7,284 nucleotides of DNA. Source: Balneolaceae bacterium (GTDB lineage Bacteria; Bacteroidota; Rhodothermia; Balneolales; Balneolaceae). Made by a program: the position numbers and the translations under genes. Positions within the stretch are counted from its first letter, which is position 1; the number at the start of each line of letters is the position of its first letter. Location: positions 1 to 7,284 of the forward strand of contig SKGY01000202.1 in NCBI GenBank assembly GCA_007117235.1, given 5' to 3'. Of this stretch, positions 6,920 through 7,284 are shown one piece after another. The notes under the pieces were generated by a model. It ran no database searches, had not been told where the DNA came from, and saw nothing but the letters and a program-made list of their open reading frames with translations.

Positions 6920-7284
6920 ATGGAAGATAAAGATTCCATGCCGCTAAACTCCAAAATATCTAAGTTAGAAGAGGTGTCCATTTCAACTGAGAATGTTTTT
7001 AACGGAAACTTGCTGAATGTAAACGTAGACAAAGTTAGACTTCCTGACGGGAACACATCAACCCGTGACTGGATCAGACATCCCGGGGCCAGTGCAATTG
7101 TTCCTGTTTTTGATGACGGCACAATTATGCTGGTACATCAGTATCGATTTCCACCTCGTGAGCTTTTTTTAGAAGTGCCTGCCGGAAAATTAGATCCGGG
7201 CGAATCTCCAGAAAAAACTGCTCTTAGAGAACTAAAAGAGGAGTGTGGATTATCATGCAAAAGCATTCAAAAGACAGGCGAATT
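6920..7284 (+). CDS. Nudix hydrolase, ADP-ribose pyrophosphatase type (3' end outside window)
   Basis: There are 121 codons from the ATG at 6920 to the right edge, with no stop. A perfect Nudix box GX5EX7REUXEEXGU spans residues 89-111 (GKLDPGE, then RELKEECGL), giving the glutamates that bind magnesium. Upstream lies the pattern typical of ADP-ribose pyrophosphatases: TRDWIRHPGASAIVPV, then LVHQYRFPPRELFLEVPAG. Such enzymes split ADP-ribose or related nucleoside diphosphate sugars into AMP and a sugar phosphate in the cytoplasm. The family is usually about 170-210 residues, so about a third is missing, and the exact substrate cannot be assigned. ATG 6920 is the first ATG in the open frame; Met7 (6938) is a possible shorter start. 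No Shine-Dalgarno is seen. It is transcribed away from pgsA out of a 64-base shared region. Confidence 0.9.
   Translation, partial: MEDKDSMPLNSKISKLEEVSISTENVFNGNLLNVNVDKVRLPDGNTSTRDWIRHPGASAIVPVFDDGTIMLVHQYRFPPRELFLEVPAGKLDPGESPEKTALRELKEECGLSCKSIQKTGE

Noticed and set aside
6910..7122. Open frame antisense to the Nudix gene
   Set aside because: The plus-strand frame carries a perfect Nudix box, whereas the antisense protein resembles nothing known.

Overview
The window looks like a piece of chromosome from a member of the Bacteroidota/Balneolota/Rhodothermota group. Four signs point there. FtsY is short and has the small basic/amphipathic N-terminus typical of that group. There is an exported TPR-CHAT protein and an M28 peptidase lipoprotein with a PA-like insert. 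The base composition is moderately AT-rich. None of the visible start codons is preceded by a convincing Shine-Dalgarno sequence. Assignment to a genus is not possible from this stretch; Balneolota-like is my best guess and is inference.

Layout: (1) Positions 1-453, plus strand, hold the C-terminal part of scpA, the kleisin of the SMC condensin. (2) Positions 450-2135, plus strand, overlap scpA by an ATGA and encode a complete M28 zinc aminopeptidase lipoprotein. (3) Three genes run on the minus strand, in transcription order pgsA (6855-6265), ftsY (6236-5280) and a 1026-residue TPR-CHAT protein (5222-2142). They are spaced 28 and 57 bases apart with no visible terminator between them, so they could be one operon. 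(4) A 64-base divergent promoter region separates pgsA from a Nudix hydrolase gene of the ADP-ribose pyrophosphatase type, which starts at 6920 and runs off the right edge. The M28 and CHAT genes meet tail to tail with only 6 bases between their stop codons.

How the genes relate: pgsA (anionic phospholipid synthesis) and ftsY (signal recognition particle receptor, which docks on anionic lipid membranes) are both membrane-biogenesis housekeeping genes. The third gene encodes a protein with a Sec signal peptide, six strictly 42-residue kinesin-light-chain-like TPRs and a C-terminal CHAT protease domain with the His/Cys dyad intact. It is the most interesting gene here: a predicted extracytoplasmic caspase/separase-like protease whose substrate and partner cannot be read from the sequence. 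Its start codon lies in a perfect 8-base inverted repeat, which could be an operator or a translational hairpin.

No tRNA, rRNA, CRISPR array, insertion sequence or prophage gene was seen. There is no gene-free stretch longer than 64 bases.
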